From: Podospora bellae-mahoneyi
Lineage: Eukaryota > Ascomycota > Sordariomycetes > Sordariales > Podosporaceae
NCBI RefSeq assembly: GCF_035222275.1
Contig: NC_085883.1
Coordinates: 496,001-560,000 of the forward strand
Direction: 5' to 3'
Length of the DNA: 64,000 bases
Below are positions 1 through 11,771 of this stretch, piece by piece. The notes under the pieces were generated by a model. That model saw nothing but the letters and a program-made list of their open reading frames with translations. It made no database searches and was not told where the DNA came from. The stretch's first letter is position 1, and every line of letters starts with the position of its first letter. Made by a program: the position numbers and the translations under genes.

Positions 1-2
1 CC

Positions 3-1859
3 GCTGGCAATAAACGACAAAGGGAACCGGGCTCGACGCCCCTTGCACCTCGTGCCAACAGACGACGTGTGGATGAGGCTGGCAGACAGACATACGAAGA
101 CCCTACCTCGCTCCCTCGGGGTGGTACGGCCGCACCAGCTACGCCAACGCAATGGATCCATGATGATGATATGGATAAAGAGAGACAGGACTCGGATGAG
201 GAGGAGCACCCGTCAACTACTGCAGCGCGGGCAGCAAGAAAGATTTTGAGACCTACGGGTACAAGAAATACCGCGGGGATTTTGGACAGGCAGGCCCTTT
301 TGGTAAAGGCTCGCGAAGAACGCGAGAAGGTCAGTCAATTGACTAGCGTGTTTGGAGGCATGTATGTCAACCGGATGGATTTAGACTGGCAGCCGGAGAC
401 CTCTGCCAGACCTGACCCTCCTCGTGTGCCTGTCCAGTTCCCGCAGATTGACTGGGACGCTCCCATTGACCAGGAGCCAATGGTGGTTGATGATGCGCCC
501 CCGCCATCGGCCAAGATGCTGAGGTTGTGGCAGAAGGCGAAGGACAGGCTGGGCTTAAAGGACAGCCAAACTGAGAGAAGCCAGCAGCAGGTAGACGACG
601 AGCTGACCCGGACTGGGACGGAGCAGCAACAACTTCAAAGCCAACGCACACCGGACCGGAGCACGAGCAGTGGAAGAACCTGTCACCCGTATCGTCCGCT
701 CGTGAACCAGGGAATCAACCGGCACTCTCCCCAAGCCAGCAGGAACAGAGCCTCTGCCGGAGGATATGCACCAGCAATCCCCTCTTCCTCTGCCAGCTCT
801 AGCCAACCAGGACCATCCAGAAACCCTACCCTCCGGCGCATGACCGGCAATGCGAACCTGGCAGCCTCCTACCAATACAAAGCCCCAAGCCCTGACTGGG
901 CCCAACGCAAGCGCCAGTCGTTTGTCATCGAAGAGGACACCGCGTCGGGAGTATTGAACCTCTACTACAACAAACCAGACCTCCACCGAACTGGCCACGT
1001 CAAAAGAATCAGGTTTGGCGCCGGGCATATCTTTAGCGGCCGGTTCCGGAGACACGGCGGAGAGAACTTCATCATGGCGTTCCCGTATGACATCCGCTTC
1101 TTGATCTACAAGGAGCTCTTGACCTGTCATGCCAGGCTGATCAAGCTTGGTGCCGGCGCGCCGTTGATCACAGTAGGCGTGGACATCCCGCCGTGTGACA
1201 ACCAGATCATGTTTACCTCCAAGACGATCCATCTCGAGACCTTTAGAATTTTCTACGGGATCAACACGTTTGAGATCAAGGTCAACTGGGAGCACTTTCT
1301 TGATCCGTTACATTTCTTGCCGGCAGACTTTGGGCTTGCGGTGAGGAAGATCAACCTTGCGCACGACTTCAAGATCAACTCCAATTTGAGGGAGGTGCTC
1401 GCCAGGATGAATGATATACCCTGTTACCACTACCCCAGCGGCCCGTCAACGCGCATTTTGGATTTTAACAGTTGGGCACCTATTCTCCAGAGGTTGGATT
1501 ACTTACATGTTGAGTGGAAAGTCGAAACGTGGGTGCGGCACAGGTTGTATGCGGGTGCAGATTTGAACAAGACGAGACTAACAAAGCAGGATGGGTGGGA
1601 GGGGTGGGATGGGATTTGGTTCGCGATGCAGATGTACAAGACGACGCAGAAGGCGGGGAGCCAGAGGACGAGCAGTTACTTTTGTTACTGGGACAGCTGG
1701 ATGGATCCGAGGTTTGGGATGGATCTGGGAGCATATCATACTTGTGGTGCAAGGTGCAAGTATATGGAGGATTTCTTTGCCAAGTTGTGGGAGACGGATG
1801 TTGGGGCGGATTTCGATCGGAACGATTTGGTAAAGGAGGATCCCGACTCGAAGTTTTAA
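3..1859 (+). CDS. 2EXR/F-box-like fungal protein, 5' partial
   Basis: The frame is open from base 3 to a TAA at 1857-1859, with no in-frame ATG before about base 175, so the gene very likely begins left of the window. The N-terminal half is charged, low-complexity and rich in Ser, Pro and Gln, as in a disordered linker. Around 1075-1290 it reads FPYDIRFLIYKELL, then a stretch ending FRIFYGINTFEIKV. That is the pattern of the fungal 2EXR domain and related F-box-like modules (a P-x-E/D-I-R-x-x-I-Y motif, then 'I-F-Y-G-x-N-T-F'). The C-terminal third is Trp- and Tyr-rich with a CGARCKY motif. These proteins are mostly uncharacterised; an adaptor role in ubiquitin ligases is a common guess, not shown here. 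The coding call is strong, the domain call moderate. Confidence 0.75.
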   Translation, partial: AGNKRQREPGSTPLAPRANRRRVDEAGRQTYEDPTSLPRGGTAAPATPTQWIHDDDMDKERQDSDEEEHPSTTAARAARKILRPTGTRNTAGILDRQALLVKAREEREKVSQLTSVFGGMYVNRMDLDWQPETSARPDPPRVPVQFPQIDWDAPIDQEPMVVDDAPPPSAKMLRLWQKAKDRLGLKDSQTERSQQQVDDELTRTGTEQQQLQSQRTPDRSTSSGRTCHPYRPLVNQGINRHSPQASRNRASAGGYAPAIPSSSASSSQPGPSRNPTLRRMTGNANLAASYQYKAPSPDWAQRKRQSFVIEEDTASGVLNLYYNKPDLHRTGHVKRIRFGAGHIFSGRFRRHGGENFIMAFPYDIRFLIYKELLTCHARLIKLGAGAPLITVGVDIPPCDNQIMFTSKTIHLETFRIFYGINTFEIKVNWEHFLDPLHFLPADFGLAVRKINLAHDFKINSNLREVLARMNDIPCYHYPSGPSTRILDFNSWAPILQRLDYLHVEWKVETWVRHRLYAGADLNKTRLTKQDGWEGWDGIWFAMQMYKTTQKAGSQRTSSYFCYWDSWMDPRFGMDLGAYHTCGARCKYMEDFFAKLWETDVGADFDRNDLVKEDPDSKF

Positions 1860-2508
1860 GCGCTGTTGGTTTATTGGCGTTGATAGTAAAATGTTGTAAA
1901 ATTTGATACAGATCTTCAATTTTACTTTTGTATTTATCAGGGTCATTGTATATTCCATGTTTGCTTCAGGGGTGAACTCAGGGGGTAAACATGGTGAGAC
2001 AGACAGGGTTAGGGTTCGGCTGGTCATGTTAACTGCTCGATGTTGATCTTTCTGCCCCCACAATTCACATCGTTTTTGACATATTAGACTTAATCAGAGT
2101 GAGATAAGAGACTTAATCAGAGCGTCAATGCCTTATCTCAACATCAAATTGGAAGGTGTTGTTGGGCAGTCGCACGCCATGAGCGGGGGTGCAACAAGCG
2201 CGCACGCAATTTTGAGGAGGGCTGACGATTGGGACGCCAGGGAGGGAGGAACGACGCCATTGCCCGACCGGCACCGACGCTCTTCTCCCTGTTGTCTTCC
2301 TTCTCCCCAAATATGCCATCATCTGCCGCAATCATGGAGGGTAGTGGCGTTGCCTCACACTCTTCCTTGGTCGATACCATCTTTTCTATTTGTTCTATCT
2401 TTTGATGTATGTATGTACACGCCGGCATGACCACCACCAATCGAGCAGCCAAGACGTCACCTATAGCCTCTAAACGCCGTCAACGCCCAAAACCGACACG
2501 GATCGCCA
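1860..2508. other. Intergenic, tail-to-tail spacer
   Basis: This is the 3' spacer between the 2EXR-like gene and the convergent transporter. The only structure seen is a short direct duplication of GACTTAATCAGAG near 2088-2122. Short open frames on both strands lack coding character. Confidence 0.5.
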
Positions 2509-4480
2509 TTACGCCTTTTTCTGCATCGATCCCGTTCTATGCGCCCACGAAAAGGCAAACGCGAGCAACGCGAAGCCGCTCGAAGCCGCAAAGGCTATTC
2601 TCAGGGCGTCACAGTACAATGCCCTGACGGCCAGTTGTTGTGTGGGGGACAGCTCCCCAATAGCGAACAGCGACTTGCGCAGCCTCTCAACCAGCTGTGC
2701 CACCACATCACTTGTCAGTTACCTGCATCAAACCAACGTCGGGAACACCAAATACGAACCTCTTCACTGGGGTTGTCACCAAGAGCGCCGGGAAGGCCCG
2801 CCAACAACATGTTCTGTACGATGGCAGCCGTGACAGTCACGCCATAAATGGTCCCCATGGACCGAATCAGATACACCGTAGAGGTGGCAACAGCTTGTTC
2901 TGTGGACGGTTAGCAACTTAATCCGCTTCAGCCTTGTAGTATTTCTTACCTCTGTGCTCCCAGAAAGAGATGAAGCTAAACAGAACGCTGGGGTTGGTCA
3001 GACCAAGACCCAGATTAGCAGGTATCAAGTAGAAGAACTCCTTCCACCGAGCCCCCGTCGTGCCCATCGACACGGCAAGAAGATTCCCGATGAGCATCAT
3101 GGCCGTGCCCAGCCGAACGTTGTACGAGAGCTTAATACCGCGCTGCATCGACCACCCGGCAACAACACCTCCAACTGGGGTCGCGAGTGCCGGGATCATA
3201 AGCCGGAGACCGGCCGCCGATGGAGAATCACCACGAACAGCCTGGAAATACAATGGGACCATAAACATGTACTGTTGGGCGAGCGTCAGCAAGTGTGCCA
3301 GATATTCGGGGAAGATGAGGACTCACAGCATACGAGGCCATGCCGGAGAATATGTTGGTCAGTTGAACCGCGATCGGCTGCCAACCCTTCAACATGCGAA
3401 GTGGGATCATGGGGATGGCCTTGGTGTTGGCTTCGACTTCCACGAACAGGAACAATAGTACGGTACTTCCGACCAGCGAAGAGATCACTGGAAAGCTAGC
3501 CCATGGGTACTCGTTGCCGCCAAGCGTCAAGCCCAGAAGCTGGAGGAGCAGTCCACCCACCAGAAACAGCGAGCCCGACAAATCCAGCCTTTTGATCGCC
3601 GAGCGAACACGTTGTGTGGTGGAGAGAGGGATTAGTTGAGGAACCATGCAGGCAGGATTCTCCAACACGAAATAACCTACCACGAGGGCGAAGAAAGAGA
3701 CTGGAACCTGCAGCAGAAAGCACCATCTCCAGCCAATGGCTTGAGTGATCGAGCCTCCGAGCGAAGCGCCCAAGACTGCGCCAAAACCAACGAGGATATT
3801 TTGCATGGCCTGGTACATGCCGCGCTGTTTGAAGGGGATCATGTCGGAGTTGATGACAGTTGCTGGAGATAACGTCAGTAACTGTGTCTCGGGGTGCACG
3901 ACCGCTCGAGCGTCTGAGAAAGGGGCACAGACTCACCCATTGTGATCAGCCCACCGCCGCCAAAGCCTGTCACAGCCCTCATGATATCTAGTGTCAAAAT
4001 TGTCTGCGCCATGGAACAGCCAAAACACCCAATCATGAAGGTCAGGGTGGAGATGAAGAAGCAGATTCGCCGCCCAAACATATCAGAGAAGCGGCCGTAG
4101 AGAGGCTGGAAGGCTGTACTGGTGATGAGGTACGAAGTCGTTAGCCAGGCGGCATTGTTGGCTGCACCGAAGTCGGAGCTGATGGCGGCATATGTTGAGG
4201 CGGTGATAGTCCCATCGAAGCCAGAGAGAAAGACATTTGCCCATAGAGCTGGTCAAATAGCGGTTAGCTGGGACATTCTTTTTCGTCTTCACCAACCTTG
4301 CGTACCTGTCTCGATCCACCAGAAGCCCGCGGAAGGCCGCCATGAGTCTTCATGGTGGGATTCTGGAAATGTCACATATCCTGGCTTCTGTTGTGTGGTG
4401 AGGAGAGATGTTGTCTCATCTGTCTGTTCCATCTCGGGGTCGCCCATGATGGGTTGGTGTTGTTGTTGTTCAGTGTGCAT
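2509..4480 (-). CDS. MFS transporter, DHA2/vacuolar amino-acid (Vba/Fnx1-like) type
   Basis: Six exons: 4480-4306, 4248-3937, 3862-3327, 3271-2950, 2899-2760 and 2694-2509. Introns of 50-74 bases have GT-AG ends, and the junctions give 556 residues with no stop. ATG at 4480 is used because the frame upstream has only TTG. After a hydrophilic N-terminus comes FWWIETALWANVFLSGFDGT, then TSYLVTSTAFQPLYGR and SDMFGRR, the MFS loop-2 motif. Next come GFGGGGLITMATVINSDMIP and RGMYQAMQNILVGFGAVLG, motifs typical of drug:H+ antiporter-2 proteins related to yeast Vba and fission yeast Fnx1, which move basic amino acids into the vacuole or export drugs. A 14-helix membrane protein is expected. The substrate (amino acid or xenobiotic) cannot be told from sequence. 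The last exon ends in a cytosolic tail, RTGSMQKKA. Confidence 0.88.
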
Positions 4481-6181
4481 ATCTAGTGGGTTAATGGCTT
4501 CCAAGTGCGTATTCCGTCTCCTTTAGTTTGGGTCAAAAAACAGCAGGGCCTCAGAGTTTTCACGTATTCACTTACACGCGGTGGCAAAAACTTGGTATTG
4601 AGGGGGAGGTCAGTCAGGCCAGACCTCTCATCTCATACCTTTTCCAGCCCTGGACGATGCGCTGCTACCCCCAAATTCGGCATGCCGTAGCGCTGCACCC
4701 ACCCCTCCCATGTTTCCTGCAGCAGCAAGCGGGCAGCATCAGAGACATTGCTTTTGCGAGCCGATCCGGAACCGGCGAGCATGTCACGATCTGTTCAAAA
4801 TTTGTTTCTCTTCGTCCCTCTTTTGAGGGCGTATATCCGCCATTTCTGCGATTTCTTTTTATGCTGGATATCGCCAGACGTATTTCTTTCATTCATTTTA
4901 TCTTCTCCAACCCATCAAGGTGCTCCTTTCCGGTCTTGCTCCTGCGCTTAGCGGCAGAGACACACCCAAGACAAGTGCGGGGAACGCCGTCGACCTCACC
5001 TTATCAGCGAGTGCTGCATGCTACCTGGGACATGCAGAATCTCTTCCCAGACCTCACCCATCACCACTCATTGGTCCAGAAATGGTCCGGAATATCCTGT
5101 CATCTCTGCATTGGCGAATTCCAGGCTTGCTGTGCTTTCGGATGGTTCCCCCCTTTTCTGTTTGATTCGTTCAATGAAGGTGACGCAGGCAGGCTATCGT
5201 CATATGTCGATCTTGACGAAACTGCATCTCGATTATACAACTACTGTCGATTGTGTTTTTAATATCCTTCTTGTTTCCTTATCTCGAGACTTGGACGCAC
5301 GACACTCTTTGTTTGATAACAATGCGCATTGGCTTCCCTTGGCTTGTCGCTTGACCCTGATCTTGAATGCAACGGTCCGGTGCCGATGAGGCCCGGAATG
5401 CGGGGGTCAGCGAGTCGAGCACCAAACACTTGACAGGCATCATTGGCTAACTCACGGATAGTTTCCTTTCTGCACTATCAGATGTGATGAAAAAGGCTCC
5501 ATATCGTCCGTCTGGAGAAGGAATCCACCGCGGGAAGAGTGCAGTGAAGATGGAGTCTGTCCTGTATGTTGTGAGAAGATAGTGTACGGTCATGCAAGTG
5601 AGAGGACGAAGCTGCACCGGGCGAGATACGCGCCCGGCCGCATTCTGCTTTGAGATTTGGTGTCCAATCATGGCCGGCGGTGTTACCTAAGGACGCTTCC
5701 TGTTGGGGGTTAGCTCCTCTCACGTGCCACCCCTGAAGGTTCCCTCATGGCCTCTTCCGATGCGGGGCGACGTGGGCGGATGGACCCTGACGAACAGCGT
5801 TGGTCTGTGTGTAGGGTCTCGACCTTGGAAGACGTTTGATTGTTTGTGGAGGAGAGAGACTAATACTGCAGGATATGAGGCTGAGAAAGTTGGTTCCGAG
5901 ATGGGGAAACCGAATAACCAAGCGAGAAGGACATGGCGGCACAGATGGTGAGGAGCTAGATATGATCAGATATTACTTGGGGAGAATAAGAGAAAGTAGG
6001 GTCTTTGCCCCCAGGTCATTCGTGAGGGTATTTAGTGGCTTGGTGGATATACAATCTACAGGTTTCGCCCTCTTCGTCGTATATCCTAGATAACGCATCT
6101 CAACAACCAAGTCTATCCTCTTGTTACTAAACCTTGCCATTGAAGCCTTGAAGTTGAGAATCAAATATCAATGTTAATCCC
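4481..6181. other. Gene-free upstream region
   Basis: About 1.7 kb upstream of the transporter start. The longest open frame (4528-5262, plus) has no recognisable motif and no coding-like composition. I see no gene, tRNA or repeat here. It probably holds the transporter promoter and 5' leader. Confidence 0.5.
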
Positions 6182-6378
6182 TATAGTTGTTTAGGTGCCC
6201 TTTTGAGGGCACCAAAAAAAACGCCACCCTCGCTCGGGGCTTTGCAAGCCTCCCGTCACTAAGCTTAGTTTTCTGTTTTGGTGCAGTGGGTAGGGCCCCT
6301 GCTGAAGCGTTGTATCTTGCGTGCCCAGGGTTTGCTGGTGTTTTATTTTTGTTTTCTACTCTCATTATAGTTGTTTAG
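6182..6378. mobile_element. Small non-autonomous insertion with 13-bp target duplication (SINE-like?)
   Basis: The 13-mer TATAGTTGTTTAG occurs exactly at 6182-6194 and again at 6366-6378, bracketing a 171-bp insert. The insert opens with a hairpin (GTGCCC TTTT GAGGGCAC), then an A8 run, a second hairpin (GGCTT TGC AAGCC) and a palindrome (ACTAAGCTTAGT). Later, TGGTGCAGTGGG resembles a pol III A box, and GGGTTTGCTGG about 45 bases on weakly resembles a B box. A perfect target-site duplication of this length is typical of retroposed elements such as SINEs. The internal promoter match is weak and lies away from the 5' end, so the class is uncertain. Confidence 0.45.
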
Positions 6379-6615
6379 ACCTTTTACGAACTTGACATAC
6401 AGGGTACCTGGCTGGTTCTCCAGCATGTCAAGAGACCCAAGAGTCGGTTTTCCTGGTTTTCCTGTGGCCCCTGACCCGTCTAGAAGGAATTCAGAGGCTG
6501 TTTTCCGCGTTATCGACTGTTATTGGGCAGGCTTCTAGGTATGCCATCATGGTGGGTTGGGACAATGTTTCTGTGTCTTCCTAGCGAAAGACTGTCCTTT
6601 GCCTAGGAAGCTTCA

Positions 6616-8640
6616 TTATACTACTTCATATATACGTGTGCCGGTTATCCCAAGACTCCATAGAGCATTCCAACCGCACCCCGTCCCGACTTCTTCTTCT
6701 AATGGTGCCGGGTGTAGCTGTTGTAGGCAAATACTTCCCTGGGGATTCTCGTGGTAAAGTACCCACTCGACCCTGTAAGATAGATTTCCGAGTTGATAGT
6801 GGAAAGCTTTGCTCGGTTTGATGAGAAGTGTTAGACAGACCCAACCCTGTTTTTTCTTCGTACGCACATCCTTGTCCACCAAGAGCCCGATCCGAGTTTG
6901 ACCAAGAGAAGTCAGGAATTTGTCGGTGACAACCTACGCTGTTCCCCTTTTGACAGCTTTCTTGAACAACGAGATGCTGTCCTTGTTCTCCTCGGCACTT
7001 GCATATGCTGAAATGAGGGATTTGCAGTACAGCTCCGCTTGTACCGTCAGTTCATATTCGCGTTCCGCAGTTTCACTGCAGCAATGAACCTTAGAAGTGC
7101 GCCATAAACCGACCAGTCCCCTAGTTTCCCATCTCTAGTTGCCTACTTCGCGGTCGACATTTCGCATTTGGTTAAGGCAGGCTGGAGCCCATGCAGGATA
7201 TGTCGCCCTTGGTGGGCCATGGTATAGAACCATTTTCACCTCCTCGTGTCTTTGGGCCTCGTAAATCTTTCTCATCCCGTCATCGAGCGATAGGCCGTGC
7301 TCCCATTCGAGTCCGATCACCAGAAAGAGAGCACGGGCGTTGTTAATAATGTCGCCGGCCTCCCTTTTTGTACACCTGAAAACGATATCTGCAAGTCGCA
7401 CAGGAATGTTGCCATGTCGCTGTAGATGTAGAAAAGCCTGGGCCAGTGTGAACAACCCATCTCTTGCTTTGAGGCAAATGAATACATCGGTGAACCAACC
7501 CGATCCCTCAGGGGTTAAAACAATCACATCTCCAGCGAGCTTTGATTTCCTGATAGGTCCAGACGCGCGCTAACCATCCTGTTTATTCCAGTTAGTGCTC
7601 TTTACTGGGACTAATTCTAATTCTTATATGGAGACAACTTACTGCCGAAGCCAAGGACTACGCCGAGATTGGCGGGATCGTTCGACCACAGTCGCAGAGC
7701 TAAAGGATCAACGATGGCCATCTGCTTCGCCTGGCAGTAGATATTCGCCATAACATTGATAAGTCTGGATTTTATCTCGGCCTCCGCGTGATCCAGCTGA
7801 TGTCCGGTGCCCGGAATAGCCAAGCTGTCAATCCACAACCACTCGATGTCGGTGTGTGCCAGCTTCTCAAACAACTATACCACCAAGCTCCGGTGAAGCC
7901 CTCCGTTGGTTTCATCTAATCCAAGCCTGCTGCCCAGACATGTGACAACGCTGCATAACCACCTGGAGGCATAATCCGGAAGTCGCCGTGCTTGTTAACG
8001 TATAGGGCGCCCAGCGTGTCGGCTGACCCTTGGATCTGTTTCCACCTTGGTTTAACAAAGTCTGATGGATTGAAATGGACTCTTCCATGTCCTATCCTGC
8101 TCGTCAAGGATGTAACAACCTTGAAAGACTTTAGTCTGCGAAACCGAATGTCATCCCCCGTGGCATCAACGAGCCTCAGAGTCTGGTTCAACTCCTGTAC
8201 GTTCTAAAATCGCAGTTCATGCTCTGGGAGTTGTCTCGCAACAGAATACTCGAATCCGGCTTGGAAAAGGCACTTCAAAACTTCTTGATGATGGGACGCA
8301 TCGGGTTTGATCAGTTTCGATTTCTAGAATCGAGGGAGTTCGGCATCCCCTAGTTCGTCACTGTAGTCTGATTCATATCCACTCGTCTCAAAAGACTCAG
8401 TCGTATAAAAAAAACTGTCTTTTTCTCGCCGTCAATGGTGATTGCAAGTTGGAAGGTATGGGTGGCATATATAGATAATCCCTTGTACAACTTGAAAGAA
8501 TAAACGAGCGTGAAGAGCAAAAGTTTCAGAAATAACCTACCAAAAGGAGGCTCAAGGACTTTTGAAGAAAATCCACCGTTCAGTAGATTGACAAAACCAA
8601 AGTCGGGCAATTTAACAGTTTTTAGGACGCAGTACGCCAC
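6616..8640 (-). pseudogene. Decayed HET-domain (heterokaryon incompatibility) gene
   Basis: Read on the minus strand, three frames align as one HET protein. YAALSHVWA (near 7950) is the first HET motif, IEWLWIDSLAIPG (near 7840) the second, and RWLARVWTYQEIKLAGD (near 7560) the third, which is created by a good intron ending at an AACAG acceptor. Similarity-like text continues to about 6616, including QAELYCKSLISAYASAEE. The frame is interrupted by at least five in-frame stops and one frame change. All the stops I can place are TAG, the expected product of C-to-T mutation at CAG or of G-to-A at TGG. The 5' boundary is uncertain; an upstream segment to 8640 may be exon 1. Intact HET proteins trigger cell death after fusion of unlike strains; this copy should be dead. 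Confidence 0.72.
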
Positions 8641-9234
8641 GTCTTAGTGTAGGGCGGTGGCCTAGTAAAGTCACTGCCCGCGAAAAGTGAGACCAAAAGG
8701 CAGGGAAAATTGATATTACAGTGTTGTTGTTGGTTGTCCAGAGTAAAAGTAAACAGTAAGTAAACCAGCCTTAAGAGCAAACCCAGGTGTGAATCTGGTG
8801 AAAAGGCGGACCTTTGTTGGCTCCCCACACCTAGCGACCATCGTGACGCTGGAAGGGATTGGGTAGGGCGGAGGGACAGGCGCGGGTGGTGGCCTCGACA
8901 GTGATCACGTCGGCGCTTAAGTGCAATTTCCATGCTGGTATTCCATGGTCTGAAGCCTGGAGTCATCAGAATATCCAAGTACCTACTTGGCATTGTCGCT
9001 TGCTCGGGTAGTCGTAAGGCTGTATACTACGTGCAGTCATGAGCAAACGTCAAATGTGGGGTCAACCGAGATGATTGGCTTTCCAGCGTGGAAATGAGGG
9101 GATAAATCTGCGAAGAGTGAACTTGCTTCTCGGCGCATGCCCTCAGCCGCAGTCTTCCTGGAGCTGAAAAGGCAACCACCTTGCTGTCGTCTACAACCGT
9201 TAGGAATTTTCTCAGACTGAATATCCCACGCGAG
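8641..9234. other. Intergenic, divergent promoter region
   Basis: This lies between the dead HET gene and the dioxygenase. I see nothing coding. It presumably contains the dioxygenase promoter. Confidence 0.45.
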
Positions 9235-10615
9235 ATGACGAAAGCACTTGTAACTGGACCTCATGGTCCGCCAGATATCAGCTACAACCTCGACTACGAC
9301 AATTACCTTGCTAGAACCCAGCGTCGATTGCAGACCGAAAAATTACCAAAAGACCTGCCGAGTGGCTTTCCACAGCAAATTCAAAATGATCTTGTCTGGG
9401 ATGGGAAAGACCTTGCTGAGAAGTACGACTGGAACTACACCTTGACGACCGATGACCTGACCGAGATCGAATCAGCTCTCCGGCATTTCAAAGCTCAGAA
9501 CCTGGGACTCGGATTCATCAATCAAGACACCTTCCCGCTTCCCAATCTCCACAAGACTCTACGAGACATCTCCAAGGAGATACACATGGGCCACGGGTTC
9601 AAAGTGATCCGCGGTGTTCCTGTGGCGAGCCACACTCGAGAAGAAAACATCATCATGTACGCCGGGATCTCCTGTCACATTGCACCTGTCCGTGGTCGAC
9701 AATCCTTTCTGGATACCGGAGTTGATGTTGCTCTGGCCCACGTGAAAGACATGACCTCAGTGGTATATGGCAGCAAGATCGGAGCTCCAGCCTACACCAA
9801 TGTTAAACAAGCCTTTCATACAGATATTGGTGACGTTGTTGCATTGCTTTGCCTCGCTGAGGGTGTTGGAGGAGGGGAGAGCTACTTGTCGAGCAGCTGG
9901 AAGGTGTACAATGAGCTGGCTGCCACTCGGCCCGATCTTATCCACACGCTGTCAGAATACTGGGCAGCGGATACGTGAGTTTGCGCTCTTCTAACTCCTT
10001 GTTTCATGGAGCTAATGTCCTCCAGATTCGGCAAGATAGACATCCCTTACTGGCATGCTCCGTTACTGTACCACGAGCCGGCCAAAGATACCACCCCAGA
10101 ACGTGTGATTCTCCATTATTCACGACGAACCTTTACCGGCTACTTGGGCCTCCCTCGCTCAGCCAACATCCCACGCCTCACCGAAGCACAAGCCGAGGCT
10201 TTGGATGCGCTGCACTTCACAGCGGAGAAGTATGCTCTCTCTCTTGACTTTCGCCAGGGAGACATCCAGTACATCAACAATTTCGGCTTGTTTCACGGCC
10301 GTGCAAGCTTTCAGGATTCTAAAGAGAAACAGTAAGTTGATCTTTTGACCGAGTATTCACGATGATGCTAACAAACACAGACGTCATCTGATTCGCATCT
10401 GGCTCCGTGATCCAGAGTATGCTTGGGAGATACCTGAACCTCTGAGGAACAAGTGGGATAGGGTGTACAAGGACGTCAGGCCTGAAAATACCGTCTTTCC
10501 TCTTGAGCCACCGATCGCGACTGGCAGTGATAGTAATCCAGGTGGGAAGGGTCTGGTGGCAAAAGGGTGGCATAGACTTGTCCAAGCAAGTCAGCGCATG
10601 TTGTCTCCCTCGTGA
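9235..10615 (+). CDS. TauD/TfdA-family Fe(II)/2-oxoglutarate dioxygenase
   Basis: Three exons (9235-9974, 10026-10331, 10381-10615), with introns of 51 and 49 bases, give 426 residues. ATG at 9235 is the first ATG in the frame; the open frame upstream begins only with TTG. The iron site is visible: AFHTDIGDVV supplies His195 and Asp197, and FGLFHGR supplies the distal His near 337. RHLIRIWLRD near 350-359 supplies the Arg that usually binds 2-oxoglutarate. This is the clavaminate-synthase-like double-stranded beta-helix fold. Fungal members oxidise taurine or other sulfonates, carnitine precursors, or secondary-metabolite intermediates; the sequence does not say which. There is no signal peptide, so it is probably cytosolic. 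No backbone biosynthetic gene lies nearby. Confidence 0.88.
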
Positions 10616-11771
10616 GGCCTTCGGCAACAGAGGCATCAACTTTTGGCATCAAAGCCACAACAGCAGGTCATCAGTCGCTTTAGTATGGGTTGGATCAAGA
10701 ATGGAAGTGGGCATCACGAAAGATCACATCTTTGGCAAGCATAATGACGAGCGATGGAAGATGAATGCCTAATCTGGCAGGTAGTACCAGCCGCCGACCC
10801 GGGGTGCAAAAGTCACAGCTGGTTGGGCATCCAATATCAGCACAATTGGCACCGCTCACTGTCCATGACAGACCCCCCACCAAAGAGCAACCCATAGCAG
10901 GCGCTTCAGACCAAGACGGTACCATGCGCACGCAAGATGGCGGAAGAGGCGCTGGCAAGCTTTTTAGTGGATGAATATCAGCCACCATAGGTATGCAGGT
11001 TGCAACTACAGACTAGATTCTACAAGATGCTGTTCAGCACTCTGATATCCTCGTCCTACCATGCTGCATTTTTCCCACCCCGCTTCCTCCCGTCAGATAT
11101 AGGGTCCTCAGGTTTTATCCTACCACTAAAATGCGACTCACCCGATGGCGTTATCCTCGCCAACAATGAGCGACAGCCATCCGGACAGCTCCCCAAAATT
11201 GCAATCGCAATTCTCCTGCCCGTATTGGCAGGCAAAGTCCTGTCGGTTTTGCTCGGCGAAAAAAAACTGTCAGGTTCTGGACGGATGATCTGCCGTCCAA
11301 CTACCATGGCCCGAGAGCCAAGGCCGGGAAAACCGCAACAGAAGCTCACACTGCAACGGGTACCATCCAAGTCGGGACATAATACCACGACACAAACAAG
11401 GGACCGATAAGGAAAGTCGCACGAAGGAAGTTATCACTGGTCGACGCAACGTTCGAGAACACAAGCTGCAATACAAAGTGATGCCATGAGCCAGGTAGCT
11501 GACGCTCGCCTGCACGTGTGAAGAATGCGGAATATCTCATCAAGCTGCTCGACTGGAACAGTCCACCACTTAAGGTTGCTCCATCCCCATCTAAATGAAC
11601 TGCAGTACGACGTGGATTGTCTCACGAGCAGACGGGTAGATAAAGTCGTGCTTCCACGGCACGTCATCTCTTCTCGACTCCCCGCTTCTTGACTTTTTGT
11701 TGTTGACACTGCAGATTTGGGTCGAAGTTGCAAGCAAACAAGAGTAACAGCGCATTGTCGGGCAGAAGACT
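10616..11771. other. Intergenic region before the permease
   Basis: About 1.15 kb between the dioxygenase stop and the permease ATG. Short open frames on both strands show no motif. No repeat or RNA gene was recognised. Confidence 0.45.

Noticed and set aside
555-1295. 246-codon minus-strand frame opposite the 2EXR-like gene
   Set aside because: It lies wholly within the coding strand's real frame, has no motif, and is a by-product of codon bias.
4528-5262. 244-codon plus-strand frame
   Set aside because: No recognisable domain, poor codon periodicity and no splice-linked extension; treated as chance.
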